A stretch of DNA of 64,000 bases, taken from Candidatus Sulfopaludibacter sp. SbA3. GTDB taxonomy: Bacteria; Acidobacteriota; Terriglobia; Bryobacterales; Bryobacteraceae. Both the position numbers and the translations under genes were made by a program. The stretch's first letter is position 1. Each line of letters begins with the position of its first letter. Where the stretch lies: the NCBI GenBank assembly GCA_945890485.1, contig CAMDCN010000004.1, forward strand, positions 186,001 to 250,000, read 5' to 3'. Of the stretch, positions 52,293 to 61,435 are shown piece by piece. The notes beneath the pieces were generated by a model that made no database searches, was not told the origin of the DNA, and was given only the letters and a program-made list of their open reading frames with translations.

Positions 52293-55200
52293 AGCGCGCT
52301 GCTCGCCCTCGCTCAGCCGGCGATCACTCCCGCCGCGGCTACTCTTCCGAACGGCACGACAGGACAGGCCTACGCCTACGCCTTCGGCGCTACCGGCGGA
52401 ATTGCGCCTTACACGTTTCAGGTTGTTGGCGGGAGCTTGCCCTTTGGCGTCACTCTCGCCAGTGGCGGGCTACTGAGCGGCACCCCTTCGACCGCCTTCA
52501 ATGGATCGTTCAGTATTGAAGTTCGCGATGCGGCCAACGCCACATCAACGCGGACATTTAACCTTCGGATCTTTAGCCAGCTCACGATCGTCACGGTCGG
52601 TTTTCAGTCCACGCCGTTCGGCGCCAGTTTCAGCCAGTGCCTCGCTGCCCAAGGTGGCACCATCGTCGACGGCGCCTCGAATGGTACATGGAACATCGTT
52701 AGCGGTTCCCTGCCTCCTGGCATCACGCTCGTTAACCAATCGCCGAACTGCGGCCCCTTGGGCAATCGCAGCGCGGAGCTTACCGGCATCCCGACGGCCG
52801 TTGGCTCATTCGTTTTCACACTGCAGGTCAACGACACCGTTGGCCAGATTGCTCAGCGGCAATATGCCTTTAACGTCCTGACGACCGGGCCGATCGTAGT
52901 CACGCCGACGCAGCTCTCCTTCACCTGCCAGGTCGGCGGCCTTTGCTCCACGGGCGCGGTCGGTGTCAACATCAACTCCGGCGGCGGCGGGACCATCACC
53001 GGCCTGACGATCGCGGTGGTCAGCGCTGGCGGGAACTGGCTGCGGGTCACCAACCTCAACACCAGTACCACCCCGGCGGCACTCCAGGTGTTCGTCGACC
53101 CGGCCCTCGTCACCACGGCCGGCACCTTCCAAGGCAGCATCACCGTTAGCGCCAATGCCACCCCTTCGGTCACGATTCCCGTTACGCTCAACGCTATCGG
53201 CCAGGTCACCCTCTCCGTCTCGGCCTCGCAGTTGAATTTCACGCTGCCCGGTCCTGGTCAAACGCCTCCCGCGCAGACCTTTACTGTGTCGAGCAGCGGG
53301 CCCAGCGAAGTCCCGTTCACCGCGACGGCCATCTCGGGCTTTCCGTATGTTCTCGTCAGCCAGAGCAGCGACCGGACCCCCGCGGTGGTGACCGTCGCCC
53401 TCAACATCACCGGCCTACCGCTTGGCTTGACGACTGGTATGGTGCAGATCACGGCGAACGCGACCAACTCGCCGATCAACGTTCCTGTCAATATCAACCC
53501 GAACGTCCAGAGCACGTTGCAGGTCTTCCCGGCGCAACTGGCCTTCAACTATGCCACCGGTAGTCCGTCTCCGCAGGCGCAGGCATTCAACGTATCGAGC
53601 AACAATCCGGGACTTCAGTTCACCACCACGCAGTCCGCGGGTACGCCTTGGCTGGTCGTCGCGAACGCCGCCACCCAGACTCCGGGACAAGTCGTCATCG
53701 CCGTCAACCCTGTCGGCTTGGCTCCCGGCACGCGCAGCGGCATCGTCACCGTGACACCTGTCGGCGGAGGCGGCTCGGTCCAAGTCCCGGTCACATTCAC
53801 GATCACGACAGCCATCTCAAATCTTATACTCAGCCCGCCGACCCTCAACTTCAACTTCCAGATTGGAGGCGGAGCGCCCCAGGAGCAGACGATCGCCGTT
53901 AACAGCAGCCGGCTCGACGCGCCGCTCGCCTTCACGGCGGCGATCAGTTCGGCGACCGGCGCCTCCTGGCTCCGAATCAGTTCGACGACCGGCACGACGC
54001 CCGGATTCTTTAACGTCGGCCTGAACGTCCAAAACCTCGGCGAGGGGACCTACAACGCGACGATCGTCGTCCAGGCTGAAGGCGCAGGGAACAACCCGCA
54101 GACCGTCCCCGTGACACTTACCGTCGCCCGGCAGTTCTCGTTTACAGCGAGCCCGAACTCGCTCAACTTTACAGGGGTGATTGGCAGCGCGCCGCAGACG
54201 CAGGCCGTACAGCTCACCGCGCTCAGCCCGCCGCTCGGTTTCGTTGCGACCTCTTCGAGTGCATGGCTTTCCGTCAGTCCGAACGGCGGCAGTGCGCCGG
54301 CCACGCTGGGCATCGCGGTGAACCCGCAAGGCTTGGGACCGGGAACTTATCAAGGCAATATCCAAATCACGTCCACGATCACGGGGGCTCAAACGCTGAC
54401 CATCCCGGTGACGTTGACCTTGACGTCCAACTCCCAACTCCGGGTGGCGCCGACGGCCCTGACATTTAGTTCGAATGAGGGCACGGCGCCTGCGGCGCAG
54501 AACCTGCAATTGACCTCGTCGACCACGCCGATTCCCTATACTCTCCAGACGAATCAACCGTGGCTGGGCCTATCGCAAACCGGCGGCACGACGCCGGGCA
54601 GTCCGCTGGTGACCATTCTGCCTGCGGGTCTCACCGTCGGAACCTATCGCGGCGAGATCCGGGTCACCACCTCCGAGCCTGGCAACGTGCCGATCTTGGT
54701 GCCCGTGACCTACACGGTGACCGCGGCCCCGCGGATTCCGCAGATCCGGGCGATCACCAATGCGGCCAGCTTCCTGATCACCAACATGTCTCCGCTGATG
54801 ATCTTCACCATTTTCGGAGACAACCTCGAGGCCGAAGGAGGCCGTCTTTTGATCGACGGCGTTCCCGCCCAACTGCTGTACACCAGCCCGAACCAGTGGA
54901 CCGGCATCGCGCCGGCCTCTATCGCCAACCAGCCAAGGGTCAGCGTTCAACCCGAAGTGAACGGCACCCTGGGCAACGCTGTCCCGGTTGCCGTCGTACC
55001 GGCAGCTCCGGCTATCTTTACGATGGACGCGAGCGGCCGCGGCCAGGCGGCGGCGCTGAACCAGAGCGGCGAACTGAACACTGCGCTCTCCCCTGCCACG
55101 CCAGGATCCATCGTCGTGTTCTATGTCGCTGGCGCCGGGGCGCTGGCTGAGGACGCAACCACTCTGGTCTCACCCTTGCAGGTGGAGATCGACGGGCAGA

Positions 55201-55364
55201 ACGCCGAAATCCTCTACGCCGGTCAAGCGCCGGGGCAGGTGCTCGGACTGACTCAGGTCAACGCCCGCGTCCCCACCGGGGTTCGCAGCGGAGCGATCCC
55301 GGTGGTGGTGCGTAGCGGTGGTTTCGGCAGCACGGGGAACGTGACGATCGAGATCCAGCCCTAA
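52254..55364 (+). CDS. Large secreted protein: Ig-like (He_PIG), BACON-like repeats and TIGR03437 C-terminal domain
   Basis: The 1036-aa protein has a signal peptide (MALVLRLLPLLVGSALLALA). Two putative-Ig (He_PIG) domains lie at about 22-210 (GGIAPYTFQVVGGSLPFGVT). About six BACON-like repeats of 90-105 residues fill about 212-830, each opening with an S-x-L-x-F strand (LSVSASQLNFTLPG; LQVFPAQLAFNYATG; LILSPPTLNFNFQIG). A C-terminal domain (about 835-1036) begins PQIRAITNAASFLI, as in TIGR03437 of Solibacter. It is likely displayed outside the cell for binding or adhesion. No catalytic motif is seen. Confidence 0.85.
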   Translation: MALVLRLLPLLVGSALLALAQPAITPAAATLPNGTTGQAYAYAFGATGGIAPYTFQVVGGSLPFGVTLASGGLLSGTPSTAFNGSFSIEVRDAANATSTRTFNLRIFSQLTIVTVGFQSTPFGASFSQCLAAQGGTIVDGASNGTWNIVSGSLPPGITLVNQSPNCGPLGNRSAELTGIPTAVGSFVFTLQVNDTVGQIAQRQYAFNVLTTGPIVVTPTQLSFTCQVGGLCSTGAVGVNINSGGGGTITGLTIAVVSAGGNWLRVTNLNTSTTPAALQVFVDPALVTTAGTFQGSITVSANATPSVTIPVTLNAIGQVTLSVSASQLNFTLPGPGQTPPAQTFTVSSSGPSEVPFTATAISGFPYVLVSQSSDRTPAVVTVALNITGLPLGLTTGMVQITANATNSPINVPVNINPNVQSTLQVFPAQLAFNYATGSPSPQAQAFNVSSNNPGLQFTTTQSAGTPWLVVANAATQTPGQVVIAVNPVGLAPGTRSGIVTVTPVGGGGSVQVPVTFTITTAISNLILSPPTLNFNFQIGGGAPQEQTIAVNSSRLDAPLAFTAAISSATGASWLRISSTTGTTPGFFNVGLNVQNLGEGTYNATIVVQAEGAGNNPQTVPVTLTVARQFSFTASPNSLNFTGVIGSAPQTQAVQLTALSPPLGFVATSSSAWLSVSPNGGSAPATLGIAVNPQGLGPGTYQGNIQITSTITGAQTLTIPVTLTLTSNSQLRVAPTALTFSSNEGTAPAAQNLQLTSSTTPIPYTLQTNQPWLGLSQTGGTTPGSPLVTILPAGLTVGTYRGEIRVTTSEPGNVPILVPVTYTVTAAPRIPQIRAITNAASFLITNMSPLMIFTIFGDNLEAEGGRLLIDGVPAQLLYTSPNQWTGIAPASIANQPRVSVQPEVNGTLGNAVPVAVVPAAPAIFTMDASGRGQAAALNQSGELNTALSPATPGSIVVFYVAGAGALAEDATTLVSPLQVEIDGQNAEILYAGQAPGQVLGLTQVNARVPTGVRSGAIPVVVRSGGFGSTGNVTIEIQP

Positions 55365-55921
55365 AGTTTGGTTAGGAAGTAGGCGTGCACCCGGGGATCT
55401 GCCGTGAGCTCCGGGTGGAACGTCGCGACCAGGTGGCGGCCCTGCTCGGCGAGAACGGGGTCGTTGTTGTAGGTCGCGAGGACCTTCACGTCGGGGCCGA
55501 CGGAGCGGATGATGGGGGCGCGGATGAACACGGCCTCTAGGTCACCGAGTTCGGACGGGAGAGTGACGACGCGGGAGTCTAGCTGACGGCCGTAGGCGTT
55601 GCGCTGGACCCCGATATCCATGAGTCCGAGCGACTCCTGCTCCGGGGAGGTGACGTGCGTGGCGAGGAGAATCGCCCCGGCGCAGGTCCCGAAGATCGGC
55701 TTGGTCTGGCCGAAGGCTTTCAGGGGTTCGAACAGGCCCTCGCGATGGAGCAGCTTGAGCATGGTGGTGCTTTCGCCGCCCGGCAGGACGAGGCCATCGG
55801 TCGCTTCGAGCTCAGCGACGGTGCGGACTTCGACGGCGTGCGCGCCCGCGGATTCGAGGGCGCGCACATGCCGTTCGTAGTCACCTTGCAGGGCGAGAAC
55901 GCCGACGGTCTTACCAGCCAC
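55361..55921 (-). CDS. pdxT: Pyridoxal 5'-phosphate synthase, glutaminase subunit PdxT
   Basis: The 186-aa class I glutaminase releases ammonia from glutamine for PdxS. It has [20 protein letters not shown], the oxyanion/nucleophile region [14 protein letters not shown] and the C-terminal [14 protein letters not shown] with catalytic His and Glu. It overlaps pdxS by 11 nt and the convergent giant protein by 4 nt. Confidence 0.95.
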   Translation of the reverse strand: MAGKTVGVLALQGDYERHVRALESAGAHAVEVRTVAELEATDGLVLPGGESTTMLKLLHREGLFEPLKAFGQTKPIFGTCAGAILLATHVTSPEQESLGLMDIGVQRNAYGRQLDSRVVTLPSELGDLEAVFIRAPIIRSVGPDVKVLATYNNDPVLAEQGRHLVATFHPELTADPRVHAYFLTKL

Positions 55922-56801
55922 GGGTCTGCATCAGCTCGCCCTCGGCGATCTTCGAGATTTCGAGGCCGACCATCGCCTTGGATTCGCCAATCTCTTCGCA
56001 GGCTTCCATGACCTTGACGGGATCTTTGTAGTAAGTCGTCGCCTTGACGACGGCCTTGGCGAAGACTTCGGGGTTTTCGGACTTGAAGATGCCGGAGCCG
56101 ACGAAGACAGCCTCGGCGCCGAGTTGCATGACGAGCGCCGCGTCGGCGGGGGTCGCGATGCCACCGGCCGAGAAGTTCGGGACCGGGAGACGGCCATTCT
56201 TGGCAACCCATTCGATCAACTCAAACGGCGCCTGGTGCTTCTTGGCTTCGGCCATCAACTCTTCCGGGCCGAGGACGGTGAGCTGGCGCATCTCTTTGAC
56301 GATGGTCCGCATGTGGCGGACGGCTTCGACGATGTTGCCGGAGCCGGCTTCGCCTTTGGTGCGGATCATGGCAGCGCCTTCGCCGATGCGGCGGAGCGCT
56401 TCACCGAGGTTGCGGGCGCCGCAGACGAAGGGGACTTTGAAGTCGCGCTTGTCGATGTGGTTCTCCTCGTCGGCCGGGGTGAGGACTTCGGACTCGTCGA
56501 TGTAGTCGACCGCGAGAGCTTCGAGGACACGGGCCTCGACGAAGTGGCCGATACGGGCCTTGGCCATCACTGGGATGGACACGGCTTCCATGATGCCGCG
56601 GATGAGGCTGATGTGGGACATGCGAGCAACTCCGCCGTCGCGGCGGATATCGCTGGGGACGCGTTCGAGCGCCATGACGGCGCAGGCGCCGGCGCGCTCG
56701 GCGATGATGGCCTGTTCGGGGGTGACGACGTCCATGATGACGCCGCCTTTCAGCATTTCGGCCAGGCCTACCTTGAGGCGGTATTCTTCGTTCAGGATCA
56801 T
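55911..56801 (-). CDS. pdxS: Pyridoxal 5'-phosphate synthase, lyase subunit PdxS
   Basis: The 296-aa TIM barrel makes PLP from ribose 5-phosphate, glyceraldehyde 3-phosphate and ammonia. Visible signatures are [40 protein letters not shown] with the Schiff-base Lys, and [20 protein letters not shown]. It is highly conserved through its length. It lies 26 nt after pdxR on the same strand. Confidence 0.97.
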   Translation of the reverse strand: MILNEEYRLKVGLAEMLKGGVIMDVVTPEQAIIAERAGACAVMALERVPSDIRRDGGVARMSHISLIRGIMEAVSIPVMAKARIGHFVEARVLEALAVDYIDESEVLTPADEENHIDKRDFKVPFVCGARNLGEALRRIGEGAAMIRTKGEAGSGNIVEAVRHMRTIVKEMRQLTVLGPEELMAEAKKHQAPFELIEWVAKNGRLPVPNFSAGGIATPADAALVMQLGAEAVFVGSGIFKSENPEVFAKAVVKATTYYKDPVKVMEACEEIGESKAMVGLEISKIAEGELMQTRGW

Positions 56802-56827
56802 GGGTTTACTCCTTTAAACTTCTAGAT

Positions 56828-58261
56828 TCAAACCAGGGCCGTTTCCGGCTCATAAATGGGAACTCGGGGTTCAGCGCAGACGCGGCCGAGGAGGCGCAGG
56901 CCCTCTTCGATGTCGCGGGGTTCGAGGCCGGCGAAGCTGAGGCGCAGCGAGTGGGGCGCCGGGGTGTTCACGGCGAAGACGCTGCCGGGAAGATAGCTGA
57001 CACCGCGACGGACGGCCTCGTCGAGAAGCGCGGCGGCGTCAAGCGGGGCGGGCAGTTCGACCCAGAGGTTCATGCCGCCTTCGGGACGGGTGAAGCGAGA
57101 GCCGGGGGGCAGATGCTCGGCGCATGCGCGGAGGACGGCGGCGAGGCGGGCCGCGCCGGACGAGCAAATCTGGCGGCGATGGGACTCGAGACGGCCGGAC
57201 TGGGCGAAGCGGAGCAGGACAGCCTGCGAAAGCTGGTCGGTATGGAGGTCGCACCACTGGCGGATCTCGATGAGGCGGGCGATGGCGGGCCGGGGGCCGA
57301 TGATCCAGCCGACTCGGAGGCCGGGAAAGGCCGCTTTCGAAAAGCTCTTGAGGACCAGGACGTTGCCATGGGGGTCGAGTTGCTTCAAGGCGGGCAGGGG
57401 CTCGCCGGTGTAGCGGAGGTCGGAGTAGATGTCGTTTTCGATGAGTAGGCAGCCGGCTTGATGGGCGAGGTCGACGACGCGCCGGCGGGCGGCGAGGGGC
57501 ATGGTGGAACCGGTCGGATTCTGGAAAGAGGGGGTGAGGACGAGGGCGCGGGGGCGCCGGGTGGCGAGTAGGTGTTCGAGGGCATCGAGGTCGACACCGG
57601 TGCTCGTTACAGGCACAGAGAGAGAGGGCTGGGGGAAGACGTTGCGGATGCCGGCATAGACCGGGTCTTCGATGGCGACGGGACCGGGACGGTCGGCGGC
57701 GATGAGGCGCTGGACGAGGTCGAGGGCTTGTTGGCAGCCGGAAGTGATGAGGATGTCGTCGCCGGGGGCGGCCATGCCGGAGAGGCGAGCCTGTTCGAGG
57801 AGATATTGCCGGAGGGGCGTATAGCCTTGGGGCGAGCCGAGTTGGAGAATCTGCGAGACGTGGGGGGAGTCGAGAACTTCGAGGCAGGACTGGCGGAAGG
57901 CTTCCACGGGGAAGAGATCCGCGGCGGGCCGTGAGGTGGTGAAACTGATGGCGGCGGCGGGATATGGCCCTGGATTGGCCTGGATTGGCTCAGGAAGATT
58001 GGCCCGAACGAAACTGCCTTTGCCGACGTGGCCCGAGAGAAGATGGTCTTCGTCGAGCAGCGCATATGCGGCGGAGACAGTGGCACGATTCAATCCGAGA
58101 TATTGGGCCAGCTCGCGGGTGGCGGGGAGGCGTTCGCCGGATTTCAGGCGACCGGACGCAATGCCGGCTCGCAGCCATGCGGCGAGTTGCCGATAGAGCG
58201 GGTCGGTGGAATTGGCATCCAATTCCGGCTTGGGGAGAGCGTCCAGCACCATCCAAAGCAT
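56828..58261 (-). CDS. pdxR: MocR/PdxR-type regulator (GntR HTH fused to an aminotransferase-like domain)
   Basis: The 477-aa protein has a GntR winged helix-turn-helix (LYRQLAAWLRAGIASGRLKS; LPATRELAQYLGLNRATVSA). A fold-type I aminotransferase-like domain binds PLP (TSGCQQALDLVQRLI; TPSFQNPTGSTM; LKSFSKAAFPGLRVG with the Lys). Adjacency to pdxST marks it as a PdxR, which senses PLP and controls pdxST. Here it is co-directional and upstream of pdxS, not divergent. ATG 58261 or 58252 is the likely start; an extension to 58942 comes from a decayed upstream gene. Confidence 0.9.
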   Translation of the reverse strand: MLWMVLDALPKPELDANSTDPLYRQLAAWLRAGIASGRLKSGERLPATRELAQYLGLNRATVSAAYALLDEDHLLSGHVGKGSFVRANLPEPIQANPGPYPAAAISFTTSRPAADLFPVEAFRQSCLEVLDSPHVSQILQLGSPQGYTPLRQYLLEQARLSGMAAPGDDILITSGCQQALDLVQRLIAADRPGPVAIEDPVYAGIRNVFPQPSLSVPVTSTGVDLDALEHLLATRRPRALVLTPSFQNPTGSTMPLAARRRVVDLAHQAGCLLIENDIYSDLRYTGEPLPALKQLDPHGNVLVLKSFSKAAFPGLRVGWIIGPRPAIARLIEIRQWCDLHTDQLSQAVLLRFAQSGRLESHRRQICSSGAARLAAVLRACAEHLPPGSRFTRPEGGMNLWVELPAPLDAAALLDEAVRRGVSYLPGSVFAVNTPAPHSLRLSFAGLEPRDIEEGLRLLGRVCAEPRVPIYEPETALV

Positions 58262-58355
58262 ACCACGTCGCAAGCCAAGGCGGTCCAATCCGACGAAAAA
58301 TCGAGCGGCACCCCGGCACCATAGTTCTGGCCTCCCCTTCCAGGGCGCGGTGCAG

Positions 58356-58533
58356 CGGTTGGCTAGCAAACGGTTGGCTTTGGTCGTTCGGCGGTGAGGC
58401 GAATTCCTCTGTTGCCTCATTAGGAACACCGAGTGGAGCACCGGCAGCCATTGTCTTCGCAGCCTGCTCCACGGCACGGCGCGGGCCCCGAACAACGGTG
58501 AAGTTCCAGCCGGTAAGCGGTTGGCTTTGGTCG
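58356..58533. repeat. Short direct repeats (CGGTTGGCT family) upstream of pdxR
   Basis: CGGTTGGCTTTGGTCG occurs at 58371-58386 and 58518-58533, and its first nine bases also at 58356-58364. The 58262-58539 gap between pdxR and the pseudogene holds no convincing gene. The repeats could be operator-like or debris of the decaying gene. Confidence 0.5.
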
Positions 58534-58539
58534 ATTGCG

Positions 58540-59185
58540 CTTCTGCTCTATTCTTAATCAAATCATTCGGTTGGAGCTTCTGATCCGGCGGCGGAGTTCG
58601 TGTCTCCAGCACGGAGGCCGCTTGCGTGGGCCCAAGAACCTGGGCTTGGCGGGTCAATGGCGTTTTGGGCAGCGGCTCCCACTTCCGGAGCATTTCGAGC
58701 TCGCGATAGGTCATAGCCCTGGCTCGCAGAATAGCCAACTCCTCGCGACGGAACTCCTTGATCATCCTGGCTTCGATGCCGACGCGAAAGCCGTTCATCG
58801 AATCGAGGTCGCCGAGGGGAATTTCGGATGCGCCAACGTGAGCCATTTGGCTGGCTTGCATGAGGCACCCTTCGTTGAAGGCCCGTTCGGTGCGTTGGAG
58901 CCGCAGCTGGCGCCATGGCAGATCGGCGAGGCGTCGCGACATTCCGAGCTCGACTTAGTCCCGAGCTGGACTTTGTAGGAGGTGTTGGCGACGACACTTT
59001 GGTAGATTTTGGGGCATTCCGCCGGATTGATCGATGACCCCCGAGCGTTGCCCGTGTTTGAGGCCATTCAGGCGGACGACCATCTTTCCGGCAAGGGATT
59101 TGGGGCCGGAGCTCTTCTTGGCGTTTTCGCAAGTGATTTCGGAGCACCGCGCATTGCGCTCTTCGCTGATCAGTTCTTTGGACAT
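58540..59185 (-). pseudogene. Frameshifted remnant of an NGLKHG-type hypothetical protein
   Basis: From ATG 59185, with GGAGGAG at 59200-59194 placed 8 nt before it, the sequence reads MSKELISEERNARCSEI, then KKSSGPKSLAGK and NGLKHGQRS. This N-terminus is common in Bryobacter/Solibacter hypothetical proteins. The frame then drifts and stops at 58955. Family-like residues continue in another frame (IYQSVVANTSYKVQLG) and a third (SRRLADLPWRQLRLQRTERA). At least two frameshifts therefore break the gene. The third frame stays open into pdxR. Confidence 0.6.
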
Positions 59186-59373
59186 GCGATTTTCTCCTCC
59201 GATGGCTCCGAGTAAAAAAGCGAACGCCCGGCCGGTAAAAGCAGGGCGTTCGGAAATTCGCACCGGGAGATAGTTTGAACGTATCAGCCGGTGGGGAGAG
59301 ACGAGGGGACCTGATGCCTGCAACCGATTGATTTCAGGATAGATAAATTTTCACACGTACGGCAATGGGGATT

Positions 59374-59829
59374 TCACAGGGTAAATATGGTGACGGGGGC
59401 AGCACTTCCGCCGAGGGAGTGATAGAAATCGAGGGCGTGTTGGTCTTCGTTGTCGGCGGGAACCCATAGGGTATCGATTCCTTCGGAGGAGGCCGCATGG
59501 CGGAGGTGGGTGACGAGGCGGCGGCCGATGCCTTGGCGTTGGAAATTGGGATGGACGGCGATGTCGTAGAGGAAGATTTCCGACGATTCGGAGGTGATTT
59601 TGGGGAGCGTGAAGGCGGTGAGGCCGCCGGCGAGGAGGTCATCGGTGAAAGCGGCGATGGCCCAGAAGTCGGCGCGGGCGAGGAGGCGCTGGAGGTAGCG
59701 GCTGGAGAGCGGGGTCGCCTGGTTTTCGAAGATCTCGGCGAGGAGGAGGAAGAGTTGGCGGGCGAGGGTTTCGTCGGAGGCTTGGAGGCGGATGGTGCGG
59801 ATGGCGAGGTCTGGCGGCATGGGGCCCAT
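59374..59829 (-). CDS. GNAT acetyltransferase resembling AAC(3)-I
   Basis: The 151-aa GNAT protein has FWAIAAFTDDLLAGGLTAFT, LPKITSESSEIFLYDIAVHP and the acetyl-CoA loop RQGIGRRLVTHLRHAA. The pattern AAF-x-GL-A-LPK-SE-YD-AV-RRQGI parallels aminoglycoside 3-N-acetyltransferase I. The true acceptor cannot be told; many relatives do not confer resistance. ATG 59829 or 59820 is the start. The opposite-strand and offset open frames are shadows. Confidence 0.8.
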   Translation of the reverse strand: MGPMPPDLAIRTIRLQASDETLARQLFLLLAEIFENQATPLSSRYLQRLLARADFWAIAAFTDDLLAGGLTAFTLPKITSESSEIFLYDIAVHPNFQRQGIGRRLVTHLRHAASSEGIDTLWVPADNEDQHALDFYHSLGGSAAPVTIFTL

Positions 59830-60393
59830 TTTAGCGGCCCAGGGTTTGCGCTTTCGGCGTAATGTTGTTGCCAGATCAGCGGCAGTTCAATGTTCCGCAT
59901 CCGCCCCGTCGTCGTATTGCTGACATATGCTTGTCGGCCTACCTGCGTCAGGTTGTCGTCGGAGATTCAGCGGAATTCGCCGCAAGCTGACTAGGCCATG
60001 AGGGGAACTAGACGATGAAACTCCAACCCAAACGCATACTGGAAGCGAGGCCACAGCGGTCCTGGACACGGGATGACTTGGCCTCGTTAGCGGCGTTAGA
60101 TCTGAACGTTCGGGACCTCGGCACTCAGGAGAATCCCCTGAAGTCCTGTCGAGAGTGCGGCTCGAACAAGGAAGACTGGCCGCAACTTCTTTCAACCAGA
60201 CCTTATCATCTTTCAACCAGACCTTATCATCGCCCCTGGCGCTGCCCATCACGGCATGTCAGTCGCAACCGGCGACCGCAACCAGTTCGACAAGGCTCGC
60301 GCGAACTGGGTTGCACTACGCCGGTGTGCGTCTTCGGCCGGGTTGAGCGAGGGATGAACGGCCGTCCTCTAGGTCGAATCTCCGATACGCCGT
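59830..60393. other. Gene-poor stretch with a tandem duplication
   Basis: No convincing gene is seen. An open frame from 60015 (plus, 145 codons, GAGGGG upstream) has only about 55 natural-looking residues before becoming Arg/Pro-rich. A perfect 21-bp tandem duplication at 60190-60231 interrupts it. Base composition is patchier than in flanking genes. It may be decayed coding DNA. Confidence 0.4.
60190..60231. repeat. Perfect 21-bp tandem duplication
   Basis: The 21-base unit beginning TTTCAACCAGACC occurs twice without a gap (60190-60210, 60211-60231). The unit length is a multiple of three, so it would keep any reading frame. Confidence 0.9.
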
Positions 60394-60711
60394 CTACCGT
60401 GCGACTGTGCGCCGTACACGCTTCAGGCCAGTTTCGGAGGCGACCCTTTTGAAGCAGGAACGGCAAATCCAGATGTACGTTCGATCGGTGTCTTCCGCAT
60501 AGTAGGCATGCCGGAAGCACCCGCGTTTGGCATGTTCAGCCTTCTCGTTAGGAAACAGTTCCCGATGATTGCAGATGCACGCCGAGCAAAAGATGCAGTG
60601 GTCGTGCCCGCCCTCGCCTGGGTTCTCCAGATTTTCCCACCGCGTCCAGATGAACGGGATTCCGGACAAACTTCGTGCGATGCTGAGCCATGGCGATGGG
60701 ACCTCGGCCAT
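60394..60711 (-). CDS. Cys/His-rich small protein (putative zinc-binding)
   Basis: The about 105-aa protein has a central GGHDHCIFCSACICNHRELF followed about 20 residues later by TYIWICRSCFKRV. This HDHCxFC...WICxxCF arrangement recurs in small bacterial hypothetical proteins and suggests one zinc site built from Cys and His. The start is uncertain: ATG 60711 is given, GTG 60741 is an alternative. The C-terminal tail is basic. It stands alone between low-density stretches. Confidence 0.55.
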   Translation of the reverse strand: MAEVPSPWLSIARSLSGIPFIWTRWENLENPGEGGHDHCIFCSACICNHRELFPNEKAEHAKRGCFRHAYYAEDTDRTYIWICRSCFKRVASETGLKRVRRTVAR

Positions 60712-61435
60712 GGATCTTGCGTCTCGTCTCAGGCACTCCACGCTTCATTTTAGCAATCAGACGACGTTCCACGGGGTACCGACGCCAGCAGGGAACATCG
60801 GCCGAATGTGTCGCGCGATGGAAGAACCAGGAGGGGGCAACGGGGTCTAATGAAGCCATCTCACGCTCTATTGGAACCTGGGCCGGAACGCGAAGGAAGC
60901 GATGACACCAGATAGGCACATGCAGCCCGGAGGAGTTGGGGAAGCATAATCTCGGCGTTTGCCTTCAGATTGTTAGGGCCGAGGTGGCGGTCGATCCTGA
61001 CTCGGCGGCGCGGGAACTTTCTTTGGCCTCCCTGCTGGCCGTTGCGCGGCATGACGGTGTATTCGTCGAGGTGGGTGCAATCAAAAGAATCCGTCCCTCC
61101 TACACAGCCAAAGTTGCAAAACGAAGCCAACACCCTTTCCCATTGGTGACGCCGGAGCTTGGCTATGTCGCGGTTCATGCCGACCATCAATCGTCCCGCA
61201 TCACCCTCGCCCTGGTGGCGGGCCATCTGGGGCCACTCTTCGCAACGACCTTCAATCCCCGCATGCGGTCCACGCTCGGCAAGGCCGGGTTTGTCGAGGC
61301 GGGACGGGGCTGGGGCGGCAAGAGCGGCGCGCTCTCGGTCTAAGGTTACGATATGAGCCGCCCCCATTTTCTTCTTTGATAGACGATAAAGTATGATTTC
61401 GACTGTGAAACGCCGGGCAGAGAGGCTGGGTTGAT
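60712..61435. other. Gene-poor stretch, nature unclear
   Basis: Open frames exist on both strands: 60936-61343 on plus (135 codons) and 60861-61682 on minus (273 codons). Neither has a recognisable family, a convincing ribosome-binding site or natural composition. I could not decide whether one is a gene. A TATGAT box at 61392-61397 lies upstream of the small 63-aa ORF. Confidence 0.35.

Noticed and set aside
56828-58942. 704-codon open frame fused to pdxR
   Set aside because: The N-terminal 227 codons come from a frameshifted upstream gene. PdxR homology begins at MLWMVLDALPKPEL, so the start is placed at 58261.
60015-60452. 145-codon plus-strand ORF
   Set aside because: After about 55 residues it becomes Arg/Pro-rich and contains the 21-bp duplication; it also overlaps the better-supported Cys/His-rich gene. 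Not called as a CDS.
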